This document shows, piece by piece, positions 49,534-59,703 of a DNA stretch of 64,000 nt. Position 1 is the first letter of the stretch; each line of letters opens with the position of its first letter. The notes beneath the pieces are model-generated. The model made no database searches and was not told where the DNA came from. It saw nothing but the letters and a program-made list of their open reading frames with translations. The position numbers and the translations under genes were made by a program. The stretch is from Arthrobacter sp. AZCC_0090 (lineage in GTDB: Bacteria > Actinomycetota > Actinomycetes > Actinomycetales > Micrococcaceae): assembly GCF_014207375.1 (NCBI RefSeq), contig NZ_JACHEE010000008.1, forward strand, positions 172,452 to 236,451. Reading direction: 5' to 3'.

Positions 49534-51222
49534 TTAGAGCCCGAGTTCCTCAAGGATCGGCAGTTTGGCACGGACCCAGGCCTTGGCGTCCAGGGCATCG
49601 GGAGCGCTGAGCGCCAAGCGGGCCAGCTCCTGAGCCTGTTCCAACGTGACCGTTTTGAGCACGGTTCCGACTGCGGCCAAAGAGCGTGCAGTCATGGACA
49701 GGGTGGACACGCCCAGGCCAACGAGCACGACGGCGAGGGCCGGGTCCGCGGCTGCCTCACCGCACACGCCAACGGGTTTGTTGTTGCCTTCCTCCGCAGA
49801 GCCAGCGACGGTCAGCTGAACAAGGCGCAGAACGGCAGGCTGCCAGGGGGTGTTGAGCTCGGCGAGGGGGCCAAGTTGCCGGTCGGCGGCCATGGCGTAT
49901 TGCGTGAGGTCGTTGGTGCCCAGCGAGGCGAAGCCCACGTGCCGCAGGACCGACGCCGAGGTCAGTGCCGCGGACGGTACCTCGACCATCACTCCAGGAG
50001 TCTTGATCCCCGCGGCATCGCACATCGACGCGAAATGGGCAGCCTCTGCCGCAGTCGAGATCATGGGCGCCATGACCCACACGTCGGCTTCTGATTCGCC
50101 GGCCGCGATGGCGATGGCCTCGAGCTGGCGTTCCAAAACCCCGGGCGTGGTGAAATCGGTGCGGTAGCCGCGCACGCCGAGGGCCGGATTGGGTTCTGTT
50201 GCGTCCGTGAGGAAGGGCAGGGGCTTGTCCGCGCCGGCGTCGAGGGTCCTGAGCACCACTTTCTTGCCTGGGAAAGCGTCGAACACGCCCCTGTACGCGG
50301 CAGCTTGTTCCACCACGGTCGGTTCGGTGTCGCGTTCCAGGAAGCAGAATTCGGTGCGGAAAAGGCCCACGCCTTGCGCGCCCAGGGCGGCGGCCGCGGC
50401 TGCGTCCTTGGCCCCGCCCACGTTGGCGAGAAGGGGCACCAGGTGGCCGTCCGCCGTCGTGCCGTTTCCGTCGAAGACAGCCAGTGTGGCGGCGTTTTCG
50501 ACCCATGCGAGGGCGGCGGCGCGCTGCTCTTCGGAGGGTTCGAGGGAAAGGGAACCGGCCGCGCCGTCCACGAAGACTTCGGCGCCGTCCGGGATTTCGT
50601 CTACTCCGCGGGCGGCGACGACGGCGGGCAAGCCGAGGGAGCGAGCGATGATCGCCGTGTGGGACTGCGGTCCGCCGCCCGAAGTGACCAGCGCGGTCAC
50701 AACGGCGGGGTCCAGCGTTGCGGTGTCGGCGGGGGCCAGGTCTTCGGCCACCAAGATGAAGGGAGTGTCCGACGCCGGGATCCCCGGGGCGGGGACCCCT
50801 CGAAGTTCGGCGACGATCCTCGCGCGGACATCCAGGACGTCGGTTGCGCGCTCGGCCATGTATCCGCCCAGGTTGTGGAGCATTTCGGAGACGGAGGCGC
50901 CAGCCTCCCAAATGGCGCGTTCGGCGGAGCTGCCGTTGTTGTTGATGAGCTTGGTGGCCGACTTCAGGAGCATGGTGTCCTTGGCCATGAGAGCGGTGGC
51001 TTCCAGCACGGCTTTACCGTCTCCGCTGGCCTTGTCCGCACGGGCTTTGAGCTCGTCGTGGACCGATTGGGCCGCCGCTTTCAGGCCCGCGACGGCTTCT
51101 TCCGCCGTGGTGGAAGCGGCTAGCTGCTCGCCCGACGGCGGTTCGCTGACTGGTTTGGGCATCTGACGGATAGTGCCAATGACGCGGCCCGGGCTGACGC
51201 CTACTCCTTGGAAATTCTGCAC
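49534..51222 (-). CDS. ptsI: PTS Enzyme I (phosphoenolpyruvate-protein phosphotransferase)
   Basis: Enzyme I takes phosphate from PEP and gives it to HPr. The 562-residue protein has the phosphorylated His188 in SGGGPQSHTAIIAR, the PEP-binding barrel with GVGLFRTEFCFLERD, LRTLDAGADKPLPFL and MVEVPSAAL, and FASLGTNDLTQYAMAADR. The order and length are normal, with none of the GAF extensions of paralogues. It is transcribed leftward from the region of the TetR gene, 116 bp away, across a dyad at 51306-51320. Confidence 0.95.
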   Translation of the reverse strand: MQNFQGVGVSPGRVIGTIRQMPKPVSEPPSGEQLAASTTAEEAVAGLKAAAQSVHDELKARADKASGDGKAVLEATALMAKDTMLLKSATKLINNNGSSAERAIWEAGASVSEMLHNLGGYMAERATDVLDVRARIVAELRGVPAPGIPASDTPFILVAEDLAPADTATLDPAVVTALVTSGGGPQSHTAIIARSLGLPAVVAARGVDEIPDGAEVFVDGAAGSLSLEPSEEQRAAALAWVENAATLAVFDGNGTTADGHLVPLLANVGGAKDAAAAAALGAQGVGLFRTEFCFLERDTEPTVVEQAAAYRGVFDAFPGKKVVLRTLDAGADKPLPFLTDATEPNPALGVRGYRTDFTTPGVLERQLEAIAIAAGESEADVWVMAPMISTAAEAAHFASMCDAAGIKTPGVMVEVPSAALTSASVLRHVGFASLGTNDLTQYAMAADRQLGPLAELNTPWQPAVLRLVQLTVAGSAEEGNNKPVGVCGEAAADPALAVVLVGLGVSTLSMTARSLAAVGTVLKTVTLEQAQELARLALSAPDALDAKAWVRAKLPILEELGL

Positions 51223-51305
51223 TGAAATCCTCTGTCCTGCTCTCGGATCGGACCCACCGGCTGCGGCGCCTCGGGATCCGAAAAAATCTTCTGTGACTCA
51301 CTTCA

Positions 51306-51320
51306 TATAGCGTTGCTATA
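51306..51320. promoter_or_regulatory. Dyad between ptsI and the TetR gene
   Basis: TATAGC-GTT-GCTATA (51306-51320) is a perfect inverted repeat 18 bases before the TetR start. It is likely to be the TetR operator, covering its promoter and possibly the divergent ptsI promoter. Confidence 0.65.
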
Positions 51321-51338
51321 GGTGCTAGGGTAGCGGCT

Positions 51339-52061
51339 ATGAGTTTCGATGACCAGCTTCCGCCCAAAACTCGGCTGCTCCGTGCAGCTGCCGAGTTGCT
51401 GGCGAATTCGGACGGGTCACCGGTCTCAACGCGCCAAATCACCAAACTCGCAGGCGTCACGGCGCCCACGCTCTACCACCACTTCGGCGACAAGGAGGGG
51501 CTGTTCGACGCCGTCGTTGCAGCCGGCTTCGAGGAGTACGTGGCGGGAGAGCGGGACTTCGCACCCTCTGGGGAACCCCTGGAGGACGTCCGGCGGATGT
51601 GGGACAACCACGTCCGGTTCGGGCTTACCCAACCGCACCTTTACCTGGTGATGTTCGGCAACATCCGTCCGGAAAGCAGGCCGGCCATCGTGGCTGATGC
51701 CGAGTCGCTCCTGGAGGAAATGCTGAGCAAGGCGGCCATTGCCGGCCAGATCAACGTACCCCCGCGCGAGGCAGCGAGGAGCATTCTGGCAGCCAATGTT
51801 GGTGTCACGCTCATGCTCATTGCAGAGCCATTGGAAGACCGGAACCTCGAGCTCTCCACCATGACCCGGGATTCCATGATTTTCGCCGTGTCCACGGAAA
51901 CTGCCCGTGGCGCCGCAGCAGACGACTCCGGCAAGTCGTCGGTTGTTGTTGCGGCAATCGCGCTGAATGCGGCCCTCCAAGCCTCGCATTCAGACCAGCT
52001 ATCCAGTTCGGAGCTGAAGCTTTTCCTTGAATGGCTTCACCGAATCTCCAGCAGCTCCTAA
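51339..52061 (+). CDS. TetR-family regulator next to the PTS/mannitol genes
   Basis: A 240-residue TetR protein with the HTH VSTRQITKLAGVTAPTLYHH (residues ~27-48). The rest is helical, ending in an acidic tail. It sits between divergent ptsI and the rightward mtlA, which starts 66 bp after it. A perfect dyad lies just ahead of its start. It is therefore a candidate regulator of mannitol and PTS genes. Actinobacterial mtl genes are more often under GntR- or DeoR-type control, so this is an inference from position only. Confidence 0.85.
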   Translation: MSFDDQLPPKTRLLRAAAELLANSDGSPVSTRQITKLAGVTAPTLYHHFGDKEGLFDAVVAAGFEEYVAGERDFAPSGEPLEDVRRMWDNHVRFGLTQPHLYLVMFGNIRPESRPAIVADAESLLEEMLSKAAIAGQINVPPREAARSILAANVGVTLMLIAEPLEDRNLELSTMTRDSMIFAVSTETARGAAADDSGKSSVVVAAIALNAALQASHSDQLSSSELKLFLEWLHRISSSS

Positions 52062-52127
52062 AGCTGTCCTCCTTCGATAGATATCGACTGATCCCGCACT
52101 GATGCGGGACTCACGTTAGGAATTCAC

Positions 52128-54107
52128 ATGGCAACAGAGACCGTTGCGAAGCCGCGCACCAGCCTGCGCGTTGGTGTCCAAAAGTTCGGAACTTTCCTTT
52201 CCGGCATGATCATGCCCAACATCGGGGCCTTCATTGCATGGGGCCTTATTACTGCCCTGTTCATCAAGACCGGCTGGCTGCCCGTCCCCGTACTCGGCGG
52301 CTTCGGCAACGACGCCGCGGGTGCGCCCAACGTGGGCCTCGTTGGCCCCATGATCACCTACCTGCTGCCGCTCCTGATTGCCTACACAGGCGGTCGGAAC
52401 GTGTACGGGGCGCGCGGTGGAGTCGTGGGTGCCATCGGAACCATGGGCGTGATCGTTGGTGCCGGCATTCCGATGTTCATCGGTGCCATGATCATGGGCC
52501 CCCTCGGTGGCTGGACGATGCAGAAGATCGACTCCATCTGGGAGGGCAAGATTCGGCCCGGCTTCGAGATGCTGGTGAACAACTTCTCGGCCGGTATCTG
52601 GGGCGCCCTGCTTGCCATGCTTGGCTTCTTCGGTATTTCTCCGGTGGTTACGCGCTTCAGCGAGGCAGCGGGCAATTTCGTCCAGTTCCTGGTGCACAAC
52701 GGTCTCCTTCCGCTGACCAGCATCTTCATCGAGCCTGCCAAGGTCCTCTTCCTCAACAACGCGATCAACCACGGTGTGTTGACGCCGTTGGGGATCCAGC
52801 AGTCGCTCGACCAAGGCAAGTCGATCTTGTTCCTACTTGAAGCCAACCCCGGCCCGGGGGCCGGACTTCTCCTCGCCTACATCTTCTTTGGACGCGGGGC
52901 AGCGAAGGCCTCGGCACCTGGCGCTTTGATCATCCAGTTCCTCGGCGGGATCCATGAGATCTACTTCCCGTACGTCCTCATGCGCCCGATGCTGATCCTC
53001 GGAACCATCGCCGGAGGCATGACCGGCATTGCGACGCTCGCGATCACGAACTCCGGCCTGGTGGCTCCGGCAGCCCCGGGATCCATCTTCGCTGTCATTG
53101 CCCAGACCTCCCGCGACAGCTATGTGGGCGTCATCTTGTCGGTCATCTTGGCAGCGACGGTATCGTTTCTCGTTTCCTCGTTGATTCTCCGCACCACGCA
53201 TCACAGCGACGAGGTTGACCTCAGCGCAGCCACCTCCAAGATGGAAGAACTCAAGGGCAAGAAGAGTTCCGTTTCCTCCGCGCTCCTCGGTGCTGGTGGC
53301 GGTACCGCGCTCCTGACCCGTCCCATCCAGAACATCGTGTTCGCGTGCGACGCCGGCATGGGCTCGAGCGCCATGGGCGCCTCGGTGTTGCGGAACAAGA
53401 TCAAGGCGGCCGGCTTCCCGGGGGTCAAAGTCACCAACGCGGCCATTGCCAACCTCACCGACACCTACGACGTCGTCATCACGCATCAGGACCTCACCGA
53501 ACGCGCCCAGCCGCTCACGACCGGGGCTGTGCACGTCTCGGTGGACAACTTCATGAACAGCCCGCGGTATGACGAGATCGTGGAACTTGTGAAAAGCAGC
53601 AACGCTGAGCCCGGCGATAAAGGCTCGACGACGGCGGCCGAGCCTGCCGCTCAAGCGGCCACCGCCGTCGGGGGCAAGGATGTCCTGCTCGCCGAAAGCG
53701 TGATCCTCAACGGCACCGCGACGGACCGCGACTCGGCCATTGACGAGGCGGGCAAGCTCCTGCTGGATCGCGGTTCCGTGGACATGGGCTACATTCACGC
53801 AATGCATGAGCGCGAGGAATCCGTGTCCACTTACATGGGCAGTTTCCTGGCTATCCCGCACGGCACCAACGCTGCCAAGGACCACATCCTGCACTCTGGT
53901 GTGTCGATTGTCCGCTACCCCGAGGGCATCGACTGGGGTGGCAAGCAGGTCAAGTTCGTGGTCGGCGTGGCCGGCAAGAACAATGAGCACCTCCACATCC
54001 TGTCCTCCATCGCCAAGATCTTCACGGACAAGGCGCAAGTGGCCCAGCTTGAGCAAGCCACGTCGGTGGACGAAGTGCTGGATCTGTTCGGAAAGGTCAA
54101 CGCATAG
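52128..54107 (+). CDS. mtlA: Mannitol-specific PTS transporter, fused IICBA
   Basis: This permease imports mannitol and phosphorylates it to mannitol 1-phosphate. The 659 residues carry an N-terminal IIC membrane domain (~1-345) with [16 protein letters not shown] and [17 protein letters not shown], then a IIB domain with Cys407 in [15 protein letters not shown], and a IIA domain with His578 in [15 protein letters not shown]. The single fused polypeptide is the E. coli MtlA arrangement. It starts 66 bp after the TetR gene with a TTAGGAATTC ribosome region and ends on the mtlD start. Confidence 0.95.
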   Translation: MATETVAKPRTSLRVGVQKFGTFLSGMIMPNIGAFIAWGLITALFIKTGWLPVPVLGGFGNDAAGAPNVGLVGPMITYLLPLLIAYTGGRNVYGARGGVVGAIGTMGVIVGAGIPMFIGAMIMGPLGGWTMQKIDSIWEGKIRPGFEMLVNNFSAGIWGALLAMLGFFGISPVVTRFSEAAGNFVQFLVHNGLLPLTSIFIEPAKVLFLNNAINHGVLTPLGIQQSLDQGKSILFLLEANPGPGAGLLLAYIFFGRGAAKASAPGALIIQFLGGIHEIYFPYVLMRPMLILGTIAGGMTGIATLAITNSGLVAPAAPGSIFAVIAQTSRDSYVGVILSVILAATVSFLVSSLILRTTHHSDEVDLSAATSKMEELKGKKSSVSSALLGAGGGTALLTRPIQNIVFACDAGMGSSAMGASVLRNKIKAAGFPGVKVTNAAIANLTDTYDVVITHQDLTERAQPLTTGAVHVSVDNFMNSPRYDEIVELVKSSNAEPGDKGSTTAAEPAAQAATAVGGKDVLLAESVILNGTATDRDSAIDEAGKLLLDRGSVDMGYIHAMHEREESVSTYMGSFLAIPHGTNAAKDHILHSGVSIVRYPEGIDWGGKQVKFVVGVAGKNNEHLHILSSIAKIFTDKAQVAQLEQATSVDEVLDLFGKVNA

Positions 54108-55264
54108 TGAAGGCAGTCCATTTTGGGGCAGGGAACATCGGACGGGGATTCGTCGGCTTGCTGCTGCACGAGGCTGGATATGAGGTGGTCTTCGCCGATG
54201 TCGCGGACGCCCTGATCAGCCAGCTCGCCTCCGCGTCCTCCTATGAGGTCCACGAGGTCGGCGAAAATGCGGCGGTCAAGACCGTGTCCGGTTTCCGGGC
54301 CCTGAATTCGGGCTCCGAAGAGGCTGCCGTCGTCGCGGAAATCGCGACGGCGGACCTCGTCACCACGGCGGTGGGGCCGCACATCCTCAAGTTCGTGGCG
54401 CCGGTCATTGCCAAGGGGTTGGCCGCGCGGTCCGGTGTTTCGCCGTCGTTGGCTCCACTGCAGGTCATGGCCTGCGAGAACGCCATCAACGCCACGGACC
54501 TCCTGCACTCCGAAGTGCAGGCCGCTTGGGACGGTGCCGCGGGTGATCTTTCCTCCACGGCGGTGTTTGCCAACACGGCCGTGGACAGGATCGTTCCCAA
54601 CCAGGCGCCCGGCCAAGGTTTGGACGTCACAGTGGAAACCTTCTACGAGTGGGTGATCGACCGCACCCCGTTCTCTGGGGCGGCCCCGGTGATCCCGGGA
54701 GCCACCTTCGTCGACGAGCTGGGCCCGTACATCGAGCGCAAGCTATTCACGGTCAACACGGGACACGCCTCGGCAGCGTACTTCGGCTATGGCGCCGGAC
54801 TGGAGAAGATCTCCGATGCCATGGCCGATGCCTCCATTGCTGCCCGGGTGCGAGCTGTGTTGGAGGAGACCAAGCAGCTTCTCTTGGCCAAGCATGACTT
54901 TGTCGAGGCTGAGCAGGAAGCCTACGTGCAGAAGATCCTGTCCCGCTTCACCAACCCGTACCTGCCGGACACAGTGAACCGGGTAGGCCGTGCTCCGCTG
55001 CGCAAATTGGGCAGGCACGAACGGTTCATCGGCCCAGCCGCGGAACTAGCCGAGCGCGGAGTCACTCCCGTTGCCTTGCTCGACGCCATATCAGCCGCCC
55101 TACGTTTCGACGACGGAGCAGACGACGAAGCCGTGGAACTCGCCCGGATGCTCGCCGAAATGGACGCCGCCGAGGCGGTTGAGCGCATTACCGAGCTGCC
55201 GCCGTCGCACCCGTTGTTCCCGCAGGTGCAAAAACTGATCGAAGACCGCAAAGCCGAGGCCTGA
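54107..55264 (+). CDS. mtlD: Mannitol-1-phosphate 5-dehydrogenase
   Basis: The product oxidises mannitol 1-phosphate to fructose 6-phosphate with NAD. The 385-residue protein has the N-terminal dinucleotide motif [17 protein letters not shown] and the polyol dehydrogenase core: [18 protein letters not shown] stretch, [20 protein letters not shown] and the late [29 protein letters not shown]. The GTG at 54107 uses the last base of the mtlA stop, coupling the two. It ends the mannitol operon; a strong hairpin lies 135 bp downstream. Confidence 0.95.
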   Translation: MKAVHFGAGNIGRGFVGLLLHEAGYEVVFADVADALISQLASASSYEVHEVGENAAVKTVSGFRALNSGSEEAAVVAEIATADLVTTAVGPHILKFVAPVIAKGLAARSGVSPSLAPLQVMACENAINATDLLHSEVQAAWDGAAGDLSSTAVFANTAVDRIVPNQAPGQGLDVTVETFYEWVIDRTPFSGAAPVIPGATFVDELGPYIERKLFTVNTGHASAAYFGYGAGLEKISDAMADASIAARVRAVLEETKQLLLAKHDFVEAEQEAYVQKILSRFTNPYLPDTVNRVGRAPLRKLGRHERFIGPAAELAERGVTPVALLDAISAALRFDDGADDEAVELARMLAEMDAAEAVERITELPPSHPLFPQVQKLIEDRKAEA

Positions 55265-55311
55265 CCCGCGGCTGAAGGGGCTCTCCGGGCTCTCTGGCTC
55301 TTGCTCCGGGC

Positions 55312-55470
55312 GACGCTCCTGCAGATCTTGGGCATCTTTCCCGAACGCTCGCTCACCTTTGGGGCCTTTCCGGGCGATCCTCCTGCAGATCTTGGGGCCG
55401 AATGGCGAACCTTCCTTCACATCAAGTGAAGGAAGGTTCGCCATTCGGGCCTTATAGGTGAGCGAGCGTT
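55312..55470. repeat. Dispersed repeat cluster 2 with a large hairpin
   Basis: This gap holds GACGCTCCTGCAGATCTTGG (from 55312), GAACGCTCGCTCACCTTTGG (from 55343), a variant GATCCTCCTGCAGATCTTGG (from 55376) and inverted AGGTGAGCGAGCGTT (55456-55470). The words match those at 48.8, 62.0-62.1 and 63.88 kb. Confidence 0.8.
55400..55446. terminator. 21-bp terminator hairpin between mtlD and the amidohydrolase
   Basis: A perfect 21-bp stem (left arm 55400-55420, right arm 55426-55446, loop ATCAA) has CTTCCTTCAC at its top and lies between convergent genes. It sits inside a dispersed repeat cluster. It is likely to stop both transcripts. Confidence 0.85.
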
Positions 55471-55487
55471 GGCGGGTGGGCGCTGGG

Positions 55488-57128
55488 TCAGGCGCGTTGG
55501 AAGACCCGCTTGCCGGCGAACCACGTTTGAAGGGTCTGGATCTTGGCGAGGGCCGAATGCTCCACCTCGAAGGGGTTCCGGTCGAGCAGGATGAAGTCTG
55601 CGGCTTTGCCCGGTTCCAAGGTGCCAAGCTGATCCGACAGTCCGAGCATTCTCGCGGGCGCCGTCGTGTAGCAGGCCAGCGCTTCTTCGAGGGTGATGGC
55701 TTGTTCGGGCCAGAGGGTTCCGGGAAATTGTCCCGTGGGGTCGGCACGGGTGATGAGCCCTTGGATGGCCTCCCAAGCATTGGGGGAGACACTGACAGGC
55801 CAGTCCGAGCCGCCACCGATGGTCGCGCCGCTGTCCAGAAGGTCCCGGTTGGGCTGCATCTTCGTGGCCCGTTCCAGTGGGAGCACCGTTTTGATGGCCT
55901 CATAAATGACGCCAGGGAACCAGAGCGACGGCGAAATGTCCGCGCTGACGTCCAGTGCTGCGAAGCGGGGGAGATCGTCTTCATGGACGAACTGGCCGTG
56001 GGCTATCTGGTATTTCGCCTCGTGGAACCCCTCGCCTCGGATGGTTTGGACCGCGTCGAGCACCATGCGGACCGAAGCGTCGCCCGTGCAGTGGATCTTG
56101 GCCGAGATCCCCGTCTTCGCGGTCCGCCGGAGCCATCCCACCAGATCTTCCGCAGGCATGGTGGTGTGGCCGGCGAAGTCATGGGCGTGGTGCTCGTCCG
56201 GCAAGTAGGGCTCCAGGAAAGCTGCAGTGCGGGACGGCGGCACACCGTCGAGGAAGATCTTGATGAAGTCGGGACGATGGTGGGCGGTCCGGAATTCCTC
56301 ACCCCTGGACACCAGTTCCTCGCCCAACGGGGTGGTACCGAAGATGAAGTCATTGACCTGCATGGAACTGACCACCCATGCCGCCAGGGCATCGGATTGG
56401 TCAAGGTGCCGCAGCGCTTCCATTATTTGAAGCGAGGTTGCTGCGTCCTGGAAGGCTGTGACGCCGTAGGAGTGGAGGATCTCGATGCCCCGGGCGCACG
56501 CACGTGCCATCTGTTTCAGGCTGTATCCCTGCGATGCTGCCACGACCCGTTCAACCAGCACGCCGCCTGCCTCGATCAGGACACCAGTGGGGAGCCCGGT
56601 AGCGGGGTCGCGGAGGATTTCGCCGCCTTCGGGATCTCTAGTGCTCGCATCGATCCCGGCCAATGCCATGGCGGCGGAATTGACCCAGCGGTTGTGTTTG
56701 CTGTCGTCCTTGAGGAGCACGGGCCGCCCTCCGCTGGCTTCGTCGAGCCGGGCGAGCGTGTCCAAGCGGGAGAGTTCCTCGAACAGGCCGCTGCCCCAAC
56801 TGCCTCCAATGACCCAGGCGCCGGGCTCGAGGCTCGCGCTCCAGCGGGCAACCGTCTCCAGAATGGTGTCCACGTCATCGGTTGGAAGGAAGTTGCACTC
56901 GAACAGATCAGCCGCCCCCGCCAGGGAATGGTGGTTGTGGACGTCGATCAGGCCCGGCATAAGGAAGGCACCGTCCATGTCCACAGCTTCCGTGCCGGTA
57001 CCCACAAGCGCCTCGGCTTCATCGTCCAACGCTACAACCCGGCCATCGGAAACGGCCATGGAGCGTGCCCACGGGCGCTTCGGGTCCTGTGTCCGGATGA
57101 CCGCGTTGACGAAGATCTGCAGTGTCAT
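55488..57128 (-). CDS. YtcJ-type amidohydrolase
   Basis: A 546-residue metal-dependent amidohydrolase of the YtcJ/AepA/NfdA group. LMPGLIDVHNHHSLAGAADLFEC gives the first metal histidines, the barrel middle has KIHCTGDASVRMVLDAV and QIAHGQFVHEDDL, and GGSDWPVSVSPNAWEAIQGLI holds the catalytic aspartate. Such enzymes hydrolyse N-substituted formamides or similar amides. It follows the liv-type ABC transporter on the same strand, 90 bp downstream, so it probably acts on the imported substrate. No signal peptide is seen, so action is cytoplasmic. Confidence 0.85.
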   Translation of the reverse strand: MTLQIFVNAVIRTQDPKRPWARSMAVSDGRVVALDDEAEALVGTGTEAVDMDGAFLMPGLIDVHNHHSLAGAADLFECNFLPTDDVDTILETVARWSASLEPGAWVIGGSWGSGLFEELSRLDTLARLDEASGGRPVLLKDDSKHNRWVNSAAMALAGIDASTRDPEGGEILRDPATGLPTGVLIEAGGVLVERVVAASQGYSLKQMARACARGIEILHSYGVTAFQDAATSLQIMEALRHLDQSDALAAWVVSSMQVNDFIFGTTPLGEELVSRGEEFRTAHHRPDFIKIFLDGVPPSRTAAFLEPYLPDEHHAHDFAGHTTMPAEDLVGWLRRTAKTGISAKIHCTGDASVRMVLDAVQTIRGEGFHEAKYQIAHGQFVHEDDLPRFAALDVSADISPSLWFPGVIYEAIKTVLPLERATKMQPNRDLLDSGATIGGGSDWPVSVSPNAWEAIQGLITRADPTGQFPGTLWPEQAITLEEALACYTTAPARMLGLSDQLGTLEPGKAADFILLDRNPFEVEHSALAKIQTLQTWFAGKRVFQRA

Positions 57129-57217
57129 ATTGTTGTCCTTTGCTCGGTGAGGCCTGCACGCCCGGCAGGCAGTCGCGTTGATGGGGGCCGACGTCGGGCC
57201 CTGGCAGGGGGGCGGAA

Positions 57218-57919
57218 CTAGACTTCCGCTATTCCGAGGTAAGCGCGGTGCAGCAGGGCGGGGTCGGCCATCAGCGGTTCGGCCGGGCCGCCATACGTCA
57301 GGCGTCCGCCGGTCACCACGATGGCTTCGTCCGCAATCTTCAATGCCAGCTGTGCGAATTGTTCCACCATCAGGATGCCGACGCCCGAATCCGCGATGTG
57401 CCGGATGATGGGCAAGAGCCGCAGGAATACCACTGGTGCGAGTCCCAAGGACATTTCGTCGATCAGAAGGTACTTTGGCCGGGCAGCGAAGGCCCGGGCG
57501 AGAACTACCATCTGCTGCTCACCACCGGAAAGCAAGCCGCTGGCCGAACCCCTTCGTTTGTGCAGCTCCGGGAAGAGCTCGAGGGCTTCATCAACACCGG
57601 CTGGAGACTTGGCCGTCAGTTCCAGGTTTTCTTGGACGGTCAGGGAGGGGAAGACGGTGCGGCCTTGCTCCACATGGACAAGTCCCAAACGCGAACGCTT
57701 GATCCTGGACAATTTGCCCAACGGAACACCATCAAGGGACATGTCCCCTTTGCTCGTGGAAACGATGCCCGAAATCGACTCCAGCAGGCTGGTCTTCCCT
57801 GCACCGTTTGGACCAACTAGCGTCAACAGGGACCCCGGTTTCACCACCAACGACACGCCGGACACCACAGGACCGGAGCCCCTGCTGACGCTCACGTCGT
57901 CGAGGATCAACTCGTTCAT
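57218..57919 (-). CDS. livF: Branched-chain amino acid-type ABC transporter ATP-binding protein (LivF)
   Basis: The 233-residue ATPase has the Walker A GPNGAGKTSLLES, the signature LLSGGEQQMVVLARAFA and Walker B KYLLIDEMSLGLAP. The pattern and size are those of LivF. It partners with the fused permease-ATPase encoded upstream, whose stop overlaps its start by four bases. The system imports branched-chain amino acids or, as often in actinobacteria, amides or urea-like compounds. Confidence 0.88.
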   Translation of the reverse strand: MNELILDDVSVSRGSGPVVSGVSLVVKPGSLLTLVGPNGAGKTSLLESISGIVSTSKGDMSLDGVPLGKLSRIKRSRLGLVHVEQGRTVFPSLTVQENLELTAKSPAGVDEALELFPELHKRRGSASGLLSGGEQQMVVLARAFAARPKYLLIDEMSLGLAPVVFLRLLPIIRHIADSGVGILMVEQFAQLALKIADEAIVVTGGRLTYGGPAEPLMADPALLHRAYLGIAEV

Positions 57920-59703
57920 GAGACCTCCAATTCGCCCATGTAGGCAGTCATGACCTGCGGATTTGCGAGTACGTCGTCGCGCTGGCCGGATGCGATGACC
58001 TCGCCGAAATTCAGGACCACCAAGTCATTGCACACGGAGCGGACCATGTCCAGATCGTGTTCGATCAGCAACAGCGTGGTGCCAAAACGAGCGGGCAGCT
58101 GTACCAACTGTTCGGCGAAGGAAACGTGTTCTTCGTGGGACAAACCTGCGGCTGGCTCGTCGAGCAGCAGGAGGCGGGGCGACGCCGCCATATTGGCCGC
58201 GACCTCGATCAGCCGGCGGGTCCCGACGTCGACCCTCGCCAGTTGCGTCGACGGCGGCGGGCAGTTGAAGAACGCCAGGAGTTCCTCGACGCGCTTGTCC
58301 GACGCCTGTCCGCGTGCGATAAAGCGGACATAGGCGCCGACGCTGAGGGTGGGCGGCACGCGGTCCTGTTGGAAGGTCCTGCGGATACCCAACCGGGCAC
58401 GCTCCATGGGTGAGAGCCCGTTGAGGGACTGGCCGGCCAACTGGATGGTTCCCTGGTGCTGCGGCAGGAACCCGGCGAGGGCGTCCACCATCGTCGATTT
58501 TCCCGCTCCGTTGGGGCCCATCAGACCTGTGACGGAGCCCTCGGCGAGGTCCAGATCCACCTCGCTGAGCGCCGTCACGTGGCCGAACGTAACTGACAAT
58601 CCGCGCACCGAAAGCAGGGCGCCGGCTTCCGACACGGGCGAGCCCGACACGGACGCCGACGACGCCGGACGCCGCGCCGCCGTCGGTTTGGTCACCGCCG
58701 TCGGGACCGCCGCCGTCGGGCTGGTCACTTCCATGGACTTGCGGCGCCCCTGGGTCCTGCGCCACCACATGGCGCGAAGGTCGGCGCCGAGGTTGGAACC
58801 GGTTGTCAGGGACTGAATGCCGAGGGCGCCGAAGATGACAAATCCCCAGTCCTGCGAGATCCCAAAGCGCTTGAGCAATTCCGGAACGAGCACCCAGAGG
58901 ATTCCGCCGAGAACTGCCATGTCGATCAGGTAGGAGCCGGAGACGATGGCGAGGACATAGAGGGCCAGGGACTGGATGGTGGTGAAACTGCTGGGGTAAA
59001 CGAGCCCCACTTGGCCCGAGAGCAGGCCGCCGCCGATTCCCGCCAAGAACGCGCTCGCTCCGAATGCAGTCAGCTTGGTTACGGTCACGCTGGTCCCGGC
59101 CGAAGCGGTTCCACGCTCCGAGAAGGCAACGAATTTCCAACCGCTTCCCCAGCGGCTCGCCTGCAGAAAGTGGACCAAGAGGCTGCACAGTGCCAGGACA
59201 ATCACGGCGAAGAGGAAGTACCTGCGGTCGCCGGGAAAAAGATCCGGACGAGCCACTTGGATCCCCGTCTGGGTTCCAGGGAATTGGATCTTGCCCAGGG
59301 TCAGGTCTGCGGCAGCCGCAAAGCCGAGGGTGACAACCGCCAGGTTAACGCCCCGGAGGCGGAGTGCCGGAAGGCCGACGACGACGCCCGCCGCTGCCGC
59401 TGCCAACCCACCTAGCGGGAGCCACACCATCAGGCCGCCCGGGGCATCCACGGAGTTAAGCCAGGACACCACCCAGGCGCCCACGGCGGCAAAGCTGAGT
59501 TGGCAGAGCGCCATCATTCCGGCACTCCCGGTGACAATGCCGAGGCCCAAAAGGGAGATCATGGCCACGATCGCGGTGGTGCCGAGGAAGACGAAGTAGG
59601 AGGGCAGCACCGCGCTGAGGAGCCAGCCGACCAGCACGCAGGCAACGGCGATCGCAAGGGGTTTCATCGGCCCCCGGGCCGGAAAGGAGTTAGCGCGCAA
59701 CAT
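57916..59703 (-). CDS. Fused ABC permease-ATPase (LivM-LivG)
   Basis: A 595-residue fusion. Residues ~1-300 are the LivM-like permease with about nine helices. After a linker of ~60 residues (~300-360) comes a LivG-like ATPase with Walker A MGPNGAGKSTMVDAL and Walker B PRLLLLDEPAAGLS. The ABC signature normally reading LSxGQ is degenerate (VDVGTRRLIEVA), so ATP hydrolysis may depend on LivF. Such fusions occur in a few actinobacterial LIV systems. The start at ATG 59703 has AAGGAAG upstream and overlaps the livH end by 14 bases. Confidence 0.85.
   Translation of the reverse strand: MLRANSFPARGPMKPLAIAVACVLVGWLLSAVLPSYFVFLGTTAIVAMISLLGLGIVTGSAGMMALCQLSFAAVGAWVVSWLNSVDAPGGLMVWLPLGGLAAAAAGVVVGLPALRLRGVNLAVVTLGFAAAADLTLGKIQFPGTQTGIQVARPDLFPGDRRYFLFAVIVLALCSLLVHFLQASRWGSGWKFVAFSERGTASAGTSVTVTKLTAFGASAFLAGIGGGLLSGQVGLVYPSSFTTIQSLALYVLAIVSGSYLIDMAVLGGILWVLVPELLKRFGISQDWGFVIFGALGIQSLTTGSNLGADLRAMWWRRTQGRRKSMEVTSPTAAVPTAVTKPTAARRPASSASVSGSPVSEAGALLSVRGLSVTFGHVTALSEVDLDLAEGSVTGLMGPNGAGKSTMVDALAGFLPQHQGTIQLAGQSLNGLSPMERARLGIRRTFQQDRVPPTLSVGAYVRFIARGQASDKRVEELLAFFNCPPPSTQLARVDVGTRRLIEVAANMAASPRLLLLDEPAAGLSHEEHVSFAEQLVQLPARFGTTLLLIEHDLDMVRSVCNDLVVLNFGEVIASGQRDDVLANPQVMTAYMGELEVS

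Noticed and set aside
52833..54056. Long minus-strand frame opposite mtlA
   Set aside because: It has no family resemblance, and the plus strand encodes an intact IICBA with all catalytic residues.
58025..59188. Second minus-strand frame inside the permease-ATPase fusion
   Set aside because: It is an alternative frame on the same strand, lacks motifs and overlaps the conserved Walker sequences of the real gene.
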